Origin: Labia minor
Taxonomy: Eukaryota; Arthropoda; Insecta; Dermaptera; Spongiphoridae
DNA: 64,000 nt
Assembly (NCBI GenBank): GCA_963082975.1
Contig: OY720348.1
Coordinates: forward strand, 64,691,719 to 64,755,718
Reading direction: 5' to 3'
Each line of letters begins with the position of its first letter. Position 1 is the first letter of the stretch. Below are positions 24,246 to 35,648 of this stretch, piece by piece. A program made the position numbers and the translations under genes. The notes beneath the pieces were generated by a model that was not told where the DNA came from, searched no databases, and was given only the letters and a program-made list of their open reading frames with translations.

Positions 24246-25113
24246 TAATAATTTAATCATTTAATTACAAAAAATACATATAAACTAAACAGATGAACAC
24301 TTAAACTTCATCTCTTATTATAATTATATTTAGAAGGTTGTGTATAAAAATATTCTACTTTTCAAATGTCTTCCCAAATTGGTAGGAAAGATTACTCATT
24401 CATCATTCCGTTGTCATAAAGTAGTTTACTTTATTTTTTACACAATATACTTTTTTTTGTTTGAATTTTTTTTTTTTTTTTTATAAATTTTAACTTGATT
24501 TTTTTAAGAAACTTTAGTATTTTATTAGTATATTAGCTTTTTTTTTCTTTAAAGATATTTTCAACTTATTTATTATATTATTTTATTCAATTATTTTTTT
24601 TTTTATTTTAAAACTGGCAATATAATATAGAAGATATAAGTGAACTGATGATGTAATGGAGTTGGAGGAGAATAAAAGTTGGATGGAGGGGACGCAGGTC
24701 TGAGCAGTTAGTAAGTGATAAATGATTTTTTATACACAGATTTTAGTAATCTTTCAATTATAGCTATTAAATATAATTTTCTAAATATTCTAAATATTTT
24801 GCATTCCATTGGATATTTAATAACTTATTAATTAAACAAATGGAATGAAAAATTTTAATTTAATTTAAAATATTTATTAATTCATTTTTTTTTTTATAAC
24901 TGGCAATATAATACAATAGGATATAAGTGAATTGGGAGAAGAAAGGAATTTGATGGAGGTGGTACATGAAAGGGACGGTTGAAGGAATGTAATTTCTCTT
25001 GTCAAGTGCAACAGAGAAATACGGTACATACATATATGTATATATATATATATATATACATATATGTATTTAAAATTAGTCGCCATCTCCTTCTTCTATA
25101 TATATAAAATAAG
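24246..25113. other. AT-rich; two weak retrotransposon-tail resemblances
   Basis: GGAGTTGGAGGAGAATAAAA then GTTGGATGGAGG at 24658-24690 recurs near 27120-27160 and resembles the C-terminal tail text of the LINE fragment at 56.6 kb. A diverged version lies at 24920-24965. Confidence 0.35.
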
Positions 25114-25717
25114 CTGGAGTGTCTCCACTCGACTATCTCGCAAATTTGAATTGGATTAATTAACATATATTATATTTAAATTAAATTTAATTAATTATAA
25201 TTTAAAATTAATCAATAATATTTATTAAATCAGCGCATGTTTTGCCCTTTGTTGATGTCACCACGACACGTGTTGGCGCGTGATTTGCAGTGTTAAAAAA
25301 AATATACCGGTACTTTCAGCGATTCAATCAAGCTGAAAGACTATATATAGCAGTTTTATACAATTTGTAATCATGTGAAAAACTATCAAACATATATCTT
25401 TATTTTTACGGTCACTTTAGAGGAAAAAAAATCAAAATGTTGTAGGTAATGACCCTCTTCCGGTTGAGCTACATTCCTCAAAAGTTGATAGAAAACTACG
25501 AATTTTTAATAATGCCCGTATACCAAATTTCATTATTCTAGCTCAAACCGTTTTAGCGTAATCTTGTCTACATACATACACAAATACACACACACACACA
25601 AAGACATTTTTCTGAACTTTAGTGAAAATCATTCAGGACCCTTCAAAACGTATAAAAACATCAAAATCTCGTTATCGAACATTTTCGTGATCGCAATACT
25701 ATCTCTGGCGAGATAGT
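25114..25717 (+). repeat. R1 repeat copy, full length
   Basis: Best copy: CTGGAGTGTCTCCACTCGAC and ACTATCTCGC at the 5' end, internal (CA)n at 25576-25600, and the perfect hairpin ACTATCTCTGGCGAGATAGT at 25698-25717. Flanked by A-runs. Confidence 0.93.
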
Positions 25718-26550
25718 AAAAAGGTTTTTGTCAGACTTTAAAATTTTTTCATCTTCTTGTTTCATGTACTGTAGAAACCAAAAGCGAGTTTAGAATTTTT
25801 CATGCCAGGAAAATCCGCAAGGTTATAAACTCAAAATTGTCTGAAATATGATTACGCTCTTATTACATCTCAAGATTTGTATATACGTCTGTTTGAAGAT
25901 AATCATAAAAACATAAATTCATGTTTTAAAATTTATATTAAGCTTCGTGTTGTTCATTCAAGGTCTCCAACGGCTCAGTGAACTTTTCCATTCACGCGCG
26001 ACAAAGAATATAAAAATAATAGTTTTAACAATTCTCTCCAAGAATTATTATAATATTTAAATATTTATTTTAATTTCTAATATTTATTTATTTAATTTAT
26101 CCTATAAGTTCTCATTTTAATTAATTGAATAAAATATTTAGATCATATTTATATTAAATCATCTATAATTATTTTTTTTTTAATTATTTTTATATTATCT
26201 GAATGAATTTTTTCTTCTTTTTTTTACATGTAGTCAAACATAGATTTAAACTGTTAAATTGTCAATTAAAATTACTTAATTTCATTATTTTTATTTTAAT
26301 TACTCAATTATTAATTATAATTTAAATGCAAATATTGTTTTATCGATTATATAAAAATTTAAATATAATTTTTTTGGCCAATTTTCAAAAAGAGATTTTT
26401 AAAATTTTTCTTTTTCTAAAATTAAGTAAATTTTTTATATTTGTTATAAATATCCAAATCATTAAGTATATTCGATCAAATGTATTAATTACTAAAACCA
26501 AGTTGATAACGAAAATATATCTAATACTTATTATTATATATATATATATA
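25718..26550. other. AT-rich spacer, nothing recognised
   Basis: No element or gene identified; a small GC rise at 25960-26010 is unexplained. Confidence 0.4.
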
Positions 26551-26552
26551 TA

Positions 26553-26786
26553 TTATGGTGACCGGGATTGTCCCGATTTTAAGTACTCTGTCCCGGCGTC
26601 CCGAAAAATGCCTTCGGTCAGTCTATTGTCCCGATTTTTAAATATTTAGGTCCGATGAATGTTTTCTTTTTTTACAATCGATTTGGCTTTTATTTTCGAT
26701 TTTTCATTCAATATGGCTCTAAAAAAAAAGATAAAATTTTTTATAAATGTCCCCGTTTGGTGTTTTCGAAATATGGCCACCCTAAT
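26553..26786. mobile_element. hAT-like MITE
   Basis: Left end ATGGTGACCGGGAT and right end ATATGGCCACCCTAAT are roughly inverted (TGGTGACC/GGCCACC). Interior has repeated TGTCCCGATTTTTAA blocks. Resembles the GGTGACCATAT ends of other elements, including a fragment at 62360. Target duplication not resolved. Confidence 0.55.
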
Positions 26787-27029
26787 ATATATATATTAAA
26801 TTAATAAATTTGAGATTTTCAAATTAAAAAAATAATAATTTAAAGAGAGACAAAATTTATTAAATGTTATTTTTATTAATTATATTTAAATAATAATAAT
26901 AAAAATAATTACTATGATTTTATATTGCTAAAAAAGATAATATTAAATCGTATATAATGAAAAAAATGAAATTTTTAATTTGTTTAAATTTTAATATAAT
27001 TGAATATATACATTTCAGTGGGTGGAGAA

Positions 27030-27185
27030 TGTGGATAGAAATAGATTAGCAAGAAACTTGTTTGTATGAAGATCAATTGAGAAGCGATTAGTTAGCAGAC
27101 AATATAAAGAAGGAGGTAAGGGAGTCGGAGGAGAATAAGAGTTGGATGGAGGTGGCTCAGGTCTGAGCAGTTCTATTAAATGATA
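27030..27185 (+). repeat. Probable non-LTR retrotransposon tail remnant
   Basis: Text GGAGGAGAATAAGAGTTGGA then TGGAGGTGGCTCAGG reads E-EN-KSWMEVAQ in one frame, like the [11 protein letters not shown] tail of the LINE fragment at 56.64 kb. Short and diverged. Confidence 0.4.
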
Positions 27186-27510
27186 AATTATAATTTAATA
27201 TAATAAAAAGTATTATTTAAAACAAACAACAATAACTTTATTTTCAAAATGATTAATGAAATTTAAAATAAGTGCATTTCAATTGTTTCCTTTTTTTCAT
27301 TTAATATTAAAAGTCAAAGAATAGTGTTTAATTTTTTCACTAAATAAATAACTTAATAATGATGACAGAGCAAAGATTTTTTTTTTTTAAATAGTATTTC
27401 AGGAAATAAATAAATATTTACAATCACTTTTTCGGCATTTGTATTGATATAAAATACTTTCCATTCTTGCGAATAGTCGAATGATTGTTTATCCATCAAT
27501 TTTGGATATA

Positions 27511-27683
27511 AAGGGTGTCCAGGAAGTAAGGACGAATTTCAATTTGACGCCATTTTATCATACGACGATTGGCATCGCTGGTTTTATCATGTTTGTTACA
27601 ACAATGCTCATCAGATAACAGATACATCCAGGGTTGCCAAACATCGGAGGATAAAATGGTGCCTTGCTTCCTGGATACTTTTT
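27511..27683. mobile_element. GGGTGTCC-ended MITE, copy 1
   Basis: AAGGGTGTCCAGGAAGTAAG at the left and TTCCTGGATACTTTTTA at the right, flanked by TA. ATTTTATCATACGACGATTG matches copies at 61.0 and 61.9 kb. Tc1/mariner-type target. Confidence 0.82.
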
Positions 27684-28059
27684 AAGTATATTTATTTTCT
27701 AAATTTTTCATCTTTTCAGTTAAATTTATTAAATAATTCGATTTAATTCATTGAGAGAAACAAATTTATTTATTAAATGTTTTAAATAAGATTTTTACAA
27801 AAATATTTATATTCCTTTAAATAACGTTTTTACTAATTTTATATGAATCTATCTTCTATATATTTTTGATATGACTATAAAAAAAACAACTAAATGTCAT
27901 ATTAATAGGAAATTTTATATATTAATTTTCTTTTATGCATTTGAGGTATTTTTTAAGTATATTCATTCATAATAAAAAGTAATTTCCCTTTAATATGATC
28001 TTTAATGTAAGATTTCCTCAAAATGTCAGATAAAAAAATAAATAAGTTGACCTATTGTC

Positions 28060-28320
28060 AGGCGCAGAACCGACCGAGGGTTTGAAATAAATTAATTTCC
28101 CGCTACAGAAACAATTTCAAATAATTTAAATGTTAATGCAATAAAAAACAGATATGGATTTAATATAAATATTTTTAATTTTATTTTATTTATAATATAT
28201 AAGGAGGAGCTGGCTGTGACGTCATGAAGGGCTGGGTGACGTCATATAATTTTAAATTAAGAAAAAACTAATAAAGAGGATAAAACCAATACAAAGTGCA
28301 TGATTCGTATAATAATGTAT
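28060..28320 (+). repeat. R2b repeat copy with two TGACGTCA boxes
   Basis: CGAACCGACCGA-type text (here GCAGAACCGACCGAGGG), then TGACGTCA at 28217-28224 and 28237-28244, 20 bp apart, then ACTAATAAAGAGGATAAAACC and AATACAAAGTGCATGATTCG. Same layout as 53.7-53.96 kb. Confidence 0.8.
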
Positions 28321-28489
28321 AGTTTTGAATTAAAGTGCATGTGTATTTATTAATTAACTGAAATTAGCTAAATATTAATTCAATTAAAATATGTAAAATT
28401 TTTAATATAAATAATATAGGAAGTTTGTTTAATTAATATTATCTATGTTAAAGTTATGTGGTGTACATCAAGTTTTTTTTTTTTTTTTT

Positions 28490-28864
28490 TTAAATAAAAT
28501 TGGGATAATTGGATGGATTTGGAATTGTAGAGAGTTCATCAACTTGGTTGCCAACTGGGCTTTGAGGTAGCCCATGTCCGCAATAAACTACATTAATGTA
28601 ATTGACTTCACGTAGGAACGGCACACCTAAATAAAACCCAAGTATTAAAGAAAGTAAAAGTATAAAAATAAATAAATAAAAATAAAATTGATTATGATTA
28701 AAAGAAGATAATGAAAAACTTTTGCGTTTGGAATTCGAAATAGAAACCTCAAAGGGAGAAAACCGAGATGTTACCCACACACGGCTACTTTCTTCGATCG
28801 CAAACGACTTGTAATAAAATAAAATAAAAAAAAAATACCATAGGTAAAGGTTCAAATAAAGCAA
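28490..28864 (-). CDS. Unrecognised 124-codon open frame
   Basis: Longest single open frame in the window. Two hydrophobic stretches (FFFILFYY and YLFIFILLLSLILGF) surround a hydrophilic middle; the end GVPFLREVNYINVVYCGHGL has plausible coding composition and is preceded on its strand by TTTATTTAG, a possible acceptor. The hydrophobic parts mostly reflect AT-rich DNA. It may be one exon of an unknown gene or chance. No homologue recognised. Confidence 0.2.
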   Translation of the reverse strand: MLYLNLYLWYFFFILFYYKSFAIEESSRVWVTSRFSPFEVSISNSKRKSFSLSSFNHNQFYFYLFIFILLLSLILGFYLGVPFLREVNYINVVYCGHGLPQSPVGNQVDELSTIPNPSNYPNFI

Positions 28865-29040
28865 TTGGATTTATAAATAAACGCGACTAAATGACAAAGA
28901 ATGAAAGTACAACATACCAACATAATAAAAAATAAAAAAAAAAAACATTGAAATTTACAAATGAGAAAGTGTCCAAATTTACTAAATCCGATAAGAGGAT
29001 AAAATATGCCTTAATTTTATAGATCATCAAAACCGAAAGC

Positions 29041-29076
29041 AAAAGAGAGAGAGAGAGAGGGGGGGGGGAGAGAGAA
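29041..29076. repeat. (GA)n/(G)n microsatellite
   Basis: GAGAGAGAGAGAG followed by a run of about ten G and then GAGAGAGA. Confidence 0.85.
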
Positions 29077-29261
29077 TCACGTGTTTTATTTATACAACAT
29101 TACAATCGCGTTTCGAATTCTCCTTCGAGGATTGAAAATAACTTCTATCTCGATATATATCGGATAAAATTAATAGCTCATTCTATTAATAGAATTATAA
29201 CTAAATTCTTCAAAACTAAGAGAATTTACAAAAAAGTGATATAAAATAAAATATAATAACA

Positions 29262-29269
<8 letters not shown>

Positions 29270-29311
<42 letters not shown>

Positions 29312-29440
29312 AGAATTCAGTTTAGTGGTTAGCACGACTGTCTACCACTGAAGACTCGAGTTTGGGCCTAGGAAAGTTCAATAATTAATAATTTTTCTTT
29401 AAAACTCTGTGTGATCCTCAGGGTCTATCCGCAAATAATA
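29270..29440 (+). mobile_element. tRNA-derived SINE-like sequence after (AT)n
   Basis: Following an (AT)n tract, CAGTTTAGTGGTTAGCACGA looks like a Pol III A box in a tRNA-like head, and GACTCGAGTTTGGGCC about 33 bp later like a B box. A second copy is at 33.5 kb. It lacks a tRNA acceptor fold, so it is not a functional tRNA. Confidence 0.65.
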
Positions 29441-29867
29441 TATATAGCTTGATGACCTTTCCTACTTGATTTGAAAGACAACTTTATTTTTCATATTTAT
29501 TTGATTCTATTTATATTTAACTCTCAAAGGTTGTTCTTATTAAGGATGAATGCTTAAATGGTTTTTATAAATAAAATATACATATCAATGAATTGAAATT
29601 AAAATAATGACATAATTATTATTATCTGAATTATAAATGAGTTTAAGTTGTTTTCTAAAAAAAAATTGATTGATATTTCAAGACATTTTATTTACTTGAT
29701 TTTTTTGTTTATTTATTTTAATTTTGTTTAATTATTATTTTTCTATTTATTTAGTTTTTTTTTAAGTATTTAGTTTTTTATTTTATTTTTATTTCGAGTA
29801 TTGAGATTTTATTTATATTTTTGTTTCTCTCTTTCTTTCTTTATTATTTTTCTTTTTTTTCTATTTT
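29441..29867. other. AT-rich spacer, nothing recognised
   Basis: T-rich text leading into an R1 copy. Confidence 0.4.
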
Positions 29868-30413
29868 ACCATCTCGCCAGAGATAGTATTGCGATCGCAA
29901 AAATTTTCGTTGTCGAGATTTTGATGTTTTTATACGTTTTGAAGGTCCCTGAGTCATTTTCACTAAGAATGATAATATATGTATGTCTTTGTGTGTATGT
30001 ATGTACGTGTGTATGATTTCGCAAAAACGGTTTGAGCTAGAAATTTGGTACACGGGCATTATTCAAAATTCGTAGTTTTCTATCAACTTTTGAGAAATGT
30101 AGCTCAATCGGAAGAGGGTCTAAAGTTACCGTAAAAATAAAGATATATGTTTGATAGTTTTTCATAGTTTTAGAATTTCAGGTTGATTGAATCGTTGAAA
30201 GTACCGGAATTAATTTATTAACACAACTCCAAATCACTCGCAAGCACGTGACGTGGTGCCATCAAAATGAGTCGAACGCTGGTTTAATAAATATTATTTA
30301 TTAATTTTAATTTATAATTTAATTAATTAAATATAAATTAAATATAATAAACATAATATATGTTATTTAATCCAATTCAAATTTGCGAGATAGTCGAGTG
30401 GAGACACTCCAGA
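29868..30413 (-). repeat. R1 repeat copy
   Basis: Starts ACCATCTCGCCAGAGATAGT (hairpin, one mismatch), then GTATGT-type microsatellite at 29978-30015, ending GCGAGATAGTCGAGTGGAGA and CACTCCAG. Lies between T runs. Frames inside it on both strands are shadows. Confidence 0.92.
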
Positions 30414-30544
30414 TTTTTTTTCTTAGAAAACAACAGGTTATTTACAGATCGATTTTTTTAATCACCTATTAATGAAATTACACACAGTATATTTATACAA
30501 AATAGTTATAATATCATTATTGAGTCATCCTGTATATATAGAGA

Positions 30545-31102
30545 TAAGATTTACATAAAAATAATTACATTTTTCACTATTTAGACTTGTTAATCCCATA
30601 TGACATAAAAATTAATTTAAATAATAATAAATTTCAATCATTTATCAAAAAAAAAAAATTATTAAAATTAGGTATTTACTATACACAAGTCTATTTAATT
30701 ATTAATTCACAATATTCTATGCTCCTACTCCCCCCCCCCCACTAAAGCTTACATAAAAATAAATTTTTACCATTTACACCTATTAATCCCATATGACAAT
30801 TAAATTTCAATCATTTATCAAAAAAAAAAAATTCCTAAAATAGAGAGTTTACTATACGCACAAGTGTATTTTATTATTAATCCACAATCTGCTCTCCCCC
30901 TCCCCCACTAAAGATTAATTAAAAATATTTTTTTTTACCATTTACACCAATTAATCCCAAAATGACATAAAGATTAACTTAAATTAATTAAATTTCAATC
31001 ATATTTCAAAAAAATTCTTAAAATAGGGTGTTTACTAAACACAAGTGTATTTTATTATTAATTGACAATCTACTATCCCCCCCCCCACCCCTCTTACTAA
31101 AG
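30545..31102 (+). repeat. Three-unit tandem repeat with poly-C tracts
   Basis: Units start near 30549, 30749 and 30914, each with ACATAAAAATAA-type start, TTAATCCCATATGACA, AAATTTCAATCATTTATC, an A-run, TTTACTATAC.CACAAGT.TATT, a C-run and CACTAAAG. Unit length is about 165-200 bp. Confidence 0.88.
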
Positions 31103-31434
31103 TCAATTCACTATCAAATGGTTTGAAAGAACAAACGATAAATAAAAATAAAGACTTTTTGATTAAAATGATAGGTTCTTAACACCTCTGTAGATCTATG
31201 TCATTGATTTTGAAAGAAAAGTCATCTGATAACTACTAGTGAGTCACAAAGTCACAATAAAGAGATGCAAATGGCAAATAATAAGAAAAATAGAAATATT
31301 CCATCATGTCATGAATAATTTAGCCAATCCAATGGATTGGATAGAATAATGTTATAATGAATCCTTGTTTTGGAGGGGAAAAAAAATGAAGATTTCTATA
31401 TATATTTCTATAATTTATAATTATTATTGATTAT

Positions 31435-31690
31435 TTAGCGTGAAAAGTATGACCTGTGCTTAACATGTTCTATTGATGGAGTTGTCATTGAATGAATGTA
31501 CCAAAACGATTTAGAAAGTTCCGAGTGAAACCGGCAAAGATGAGCGACAAGGAATCTCAAGAAAGCGTCCTTGGTCCATCCGCTTCCTTGCCAAAAGAAA
31601 GTAAGGTCACCGCGGACATTGACGACGTCCACCTCTGATGGGAAACCACCGCGCCGCGTTCATCTTACCAACATTCACTTTTTCTATATT
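31435..31690. other. GC-richer segment, possible first exon
   Basis: A ~200-bp island of near 50% GC. On the plus strand ATG at 31540 in a fair Kozak context (GCAAAGATGAG) opens MSDKESQESVLGPSASLPKE with a GTAAGG donor-like site at 31601; unspliced it stops after 33 codons. On the minus strand a 65-codon frame (31435-31632) is also open. Neither is recognised. The plus-strand frame does not join in phase to the peroxidase. Confidence 0.3.
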
Positions 31691-31696
31691 TCTATC

Positions 31697-31731
<35 letters not shown>

Positions 31732-32040
31732 ATGAAGTTGATAGCATCGATTCATCGAATATTTGAAAGAGATTCCATTCTTTACGTAGTTATACGCTCG
31801 ATTTACTTTAATTTATTATTTTTTTTTTTTTCTTTTTTCAATTTGTTACTCGCTCACTTTGTATACTACTGAATTAAATACAACTACTGAATAACAAAAA
31901 AAAAAAAACAATAAAAAATTTGATTATTCTAGGTTCTAGGTATCGATGTATTTTAATTTTCTGTTTTCTATTCATTTTATACATTTCAATTGATTTTCAA
32001 ATTAATGTATTTATTTTTTTCTTTTCTTTTTTTTCTTTTT
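31691..32040. other. T-rich spacer
   Basis: Long poly-T runs; nothing else recognised. Confidence 0.4.
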
Positions 32041-32657
32041 ACTATCACGCCAGAGATAGTATTGCGATCGCAAAAAAATTCGATGTCGAGATTTTGATGT
32101 TTTTATACGTTTTGAAGGCTCCTGTGTCATTTGCATTAAGGTTGAGAAAAATGTCTGTATGTGTCTGTGTTTAGACAAGATAACGGAAAAACGCTTTGAG
32201 GTAGAATAATGAAATATGGTACACGATCATTATTCAAAATTCGTAGTTTTCTATCAAATTTTGAGAAATGTAGCTCATTCGGAAGAGGATCATTACCTAC
32301 CACGTTTTCAATTTTTTTCCTCTAAACTAACCGTAAAAATAAAGATATATGTTTGATAGTTTTTCACATGATTAACAATTGTATAAAACTGCAATATATA
32401 AAATTTCAGCTTGATTGAATCGCTGAAAGTATCAGAATTAATTATTTAGATTTTTTGTGGACTGCCAATCACGCGCCAGCACGTGACGTGGGGTCATCAA
32501 CAAAGAGCCAAACACACGTTGGTTTAATAAATATTATTTATTAATTTTAATTTATAATTTATTTGCTATATATATATATTTTAATTAAATTAAATTTAAA
32601 TATCATATATGTTAATTTTCCAATTCAAATTTGTGAGATGAGTGGAGACACTTCAGA
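32041..32657 (-). repeat. R1 repeat copy
   Basis: Starts ACTATCACGCCAGAGATAGT (hairpin with one mismatch) after a T-run; ends TGTGAGATGAGTGGAGACAC then TTCAG and a T-run. Longest AT-rich section among the copies, with (TA)n near 32569. Confidence 0.92.
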
Positions 32658-33500
32658 TTTTTTTCAATTTGTTACTCGCTCACTTTGTTTACTACTAAAT
32701 TAAATACTACGACTAACAAAAAAAACTAAAAAACAATAAAAATATGAATATTCTAAGTTCTACGTACAATATTTTAATTTTTTTTCTATTCATTTTATAC
32801 ATCTAAATTAATTTTCAAATTATTTTTTTTTTTAAATAGAGGTGAATATTATTTTCTATAAAACTTTTTGCAAGTAAATACAAATTATTGGATTAAAATA
32901 AACAAAACTCAAAATCTTGATAGAATGAATTAAAAATTCGTTATATTTTAAAGGGAAACATCGTTCTTTCTATTTTAAGATTGGAAAAATTACTACTTGT
33001 GATGAAAATTGTAATTCTTGAGTTATTATTATTTAAATCAGGGTTTCCCAACCTTTTTTCTACCTACATCGACCCCCAATACAACTTTCTTTTCATTTAA
33101 TGGACCATATTTTTAACAGTTTTACAACATTATTAACATTAATAGTAGTAAATTATACTAATATATTTAAACAAAACTTAGAATTCATCATATTTTATAA
33201 ATTAATAATTTCATAAATGATTAATATTAGCATTTTTAACTGAAAAAATTAATATGACGGCCTGAAATTTTTTGATAATACTTTTGATATCAGGTTCAAA
33301 TTTTGATTAATAATCCCAACTTTTGCATACAGTAATATAAATATTATCAAATATGTTATTATATTTAACAAATATTAATTTACAAAAAAATTAACTCAAT
33401 TCAAAAAAATTATTAAAGTTAAATGGTATTTTATTTAGATTGATAATTTAAAAAGAAAATTCCTTAAAAAATGAAAGATTATACAAATATATCAATATAT
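32658..33500. other. AT-rich; hAT-like end fragment at 33039
   Basis: CAGGGTTTCCCAACC at 33040 resembles a hAT terminal repeat; no partner end is recognised. Rest is spacer. Confidence 0.4.
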
Positions 33501-33502
33501 GA

Positions 33503-33720
33503 AACTCTTCAGTGGTTTAGTGGTTAGCACGACAGTCTACCACACTAAAAACTTGCGTTCAAACCTTGGGAATGTGGTCCAAACATGTAAAAAGCAGTTG
33601 CAACGAGATCGGGACTGTAGGTACGGGTCAGCTTAGGAAGTTGCAAGTTGGGAGAAGTGTTGCATGATTATTTTGAAAAATAGCATAAATTTTGTAAGAA
33701 TCAAATAAACTGTTACTTAC
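33503..33720 (+). mobile_element. tRNA-derived SINE-like sequence, copy 2
   Basis: CAGTGGTTTAGTGGTTAGCA and CTTGCGTTCAAACCTTGG give A-box and B-box spacing typical of a tRNA-derived head, matching the head at 29.31 kb. The tail differs from that copy and ends in AATAAACTGTTACTTACTTA. Confidence 0.7.
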
Positions 33721-34599
33721 TTATTGAATGACCATCGACATTAATATTCATTCTATAAAATATCTAAATTAATATAAAGAAACTTAATAAAAATTATATT
33801 AATGAAAAAGTTCGATCAAGTTCCGGAACAATAATTATTCCATTCATAAATATAAATAAATATAAAAATTTCTTTTTTTTTTGAAGTGGATATTTTGTGT
33901 TTTGTTTGTCTTTTCAATGAAACCTCTTCATTCAACTTCTTATATAAAAATAAGTATATAACTTTTAAGAATTTTCTCTAATTTAAGATGAGAATGATTT
34001 ATTTGCTTTAAGTATTGATTTATATTTTAAAAAGCATCCCCCCCTCCTGCGCTACCCACTTTTTTCTCTGACTGATTATGAAAGATTCTTTAATTTTGTT
34101 TTTTTTTTTTCTTTAGTAAAATATAACTTCATGAGTTCTTCACCGTTTCGATATATAAAAGTAGTTCTGGTCAATCAAGTACATTATGTTGAAATAACAT
34201 TTTGTATATCTTTATACATATACATATATATGAATAGAATCTGAAATTTCAAAATAAATTATATAAATAAAAAAAAAAAATGTGAGAAATATAACAAGAT
34301 GTAATCGGTTTATTCAAAAGCGAATTGAACGTCAGTAACGAAGATTATATAAATTTGAAATCTTTCATCTTGCCTCTTTTAATTTAAAAGAACATCAGAT
34401 CTCGTTTCCAGTTCATTAGGATGTTACTGTTGTTGCAATTTCGCTTATATAAAAAGAAAACTTGATATTTGATGAATTGATCTTAATAGGGGATGAAAAT
34501 ATTTTCTTTTTTCAATTATCCTCCTATAATTTCAAAGAATATAATTCTGTGTTCATTTCAACATTATATATATTTTAATGAAAAATAAAAAAATATTGT
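33721..34599. other. AT-rich spacer, nothing recognised
   Basis: No element or gene identified. Confidence 0.4.
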
Positions 34600-34860
34600 G
34601 GTAGGCAAAAAACAAGCAGGGTCATCAATTATGTAGCATAGGATTGTGAAAATTGATTTGTTTCTGGAAAAAGATTGAGACTTATTTTGAATTTCAAGGC
34701 ATTTCCATTGAACTGTTATTTAATTAGATCATAAAAATTTTTTATCGAGAAAAATCATTGTCTCTCATTATCTTGGCAATGCTCCATTGCCAACATACTG
34801 CGATTTGCCTACCAAAATACCGGATGTAAATATAAACAATATTTTCTCCTGTAGAGATAT
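34600..34860 (+). mobile_element. G6 MITE copy
   Basis: GTGGTAGGCAAAAAACAAGC at the left and CGATTTGCCTACCAAAATAC at the right are inverted around TGGTAGGCAA. Continues into CGGATGTAAATATAAACA as in the 59.4-kb copy. Confidence 0.8.
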
Positions 34861-34899
34861 GTAGTATTAATACAAATATTCATAACTACCGCTCTCTCT

Positions 34900-35425
34900 C
34901 GATACTTTAAAAAACTAATTCCTTATGAACTATGAATATTTAAGATTAAGATTATTATTTAAAATAAATAAACCACAAAATATATGAAACAATTTCATAT
35001 AATTTAAAAGAACATAAATTAAAAAAAAATAGTAATAAAACATACAGCCCTTAAGCGTACGTATTAATGCACTGAAAGACAGAAAAGTATGGTCTGTGGA
35101 TATAACATAATATAGATTTCGTAGTTTGATTACAAAATATTATTAAATATTTTAAATTTTATTTTATTTATAATATTTTGTATTTAAGGAAGCGCTATCC
35201 GGTAACAATTTTCGCTGTTCGGCGTTACCATTTTTTTATTATTAAAATTTCTATTTTAAATTAAGAAAAAACTAACAAAAATGATTTTTTCCGAGGCTGA
35301 AACCAATACAGATCGATTTTTTTTTTATAAAAATTATCTATGATGTGAATTTCAAAAAAGCCAGAGCGGTTTAATATCTCAAAAATACTTATAATTACAA
35401 TTTTTGCTAGTATAATAAGATAAGA
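34900..35425 (+). repeat. R2 repeat copy ending just before the peroxidase start
   Basis: Contains ACGTATTAATGCACTGAAAG, GTGGATATAACATAATATAG, GAGGCTGAAACCAATACAGA and ends TTTTTGCTAGTATAATAAGA. Its 3' end lies about 45 bp upstream of the peroxidase ATG, so this repeat occupies the position of a promoter or 5' UTR intron. Confidence 0.85.
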
Positions 35426-35469
35426 TAAATAAATATGTGTGTTAAGCCGTGTATTAATCTATTCTTGTT

Positions 35470-35648
35470 ATGATTGTTTTCAGGAGTTGCTGGAGAGCAA
35501 TTGTACTTTCCCTTTTTTCACTTGGGACAGTTTTGTGTCAGCTTTACAGTCCACTTCCGGATCAGACTGGAGAATGTGCCCTTCTTTTATCCGGTCCGGG
35601 TCGAACGAGTGCTTTTGATTATAATTTAAATACATTACGAGGCGGATT
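35470..35648 (+). CDS. Peroxidase exon 1: start and signal peptide
   Basis: Encodes residues 1-59 plus two bases of codon 60. A hydrophobic core ([14 protein letters not shown]) follows Arg/Trp-rich residues and gives a good secretion signal. The start is the first in-frame ATG. However, a pyrimidine-rich tract ending TTTTCAG lies at 35477-35483, inside the first codons, so the real exon might begin at 35484 with an upstream start exon. Either reading keeps most of the signal. Donor is GTAAGT at 35649. Confidence 0.8.

Noticed and set aside
29311..29375. Possible tRNA gene
   Set aside because: A- and B-box-like motifs are present but no acceptor stem or cloverleaf can be drawn; a near match with a different tail exists at 33.5 kb, so SINE-derived.
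30545..31102. Possible CRISPR-like array
   Set aside because: Units are contiguous 165-200-bp tandem repeats without spacers, in a eukaryotic intronic/intergenic setting.
31540..35648. Joining the GC island ATG exon to the peroxidase
   Set aside because: Ending at 31600 leaves phase 1, but an exon starting at 35484 needs phase 2; other upstream ATGs in the right frame hit stops.
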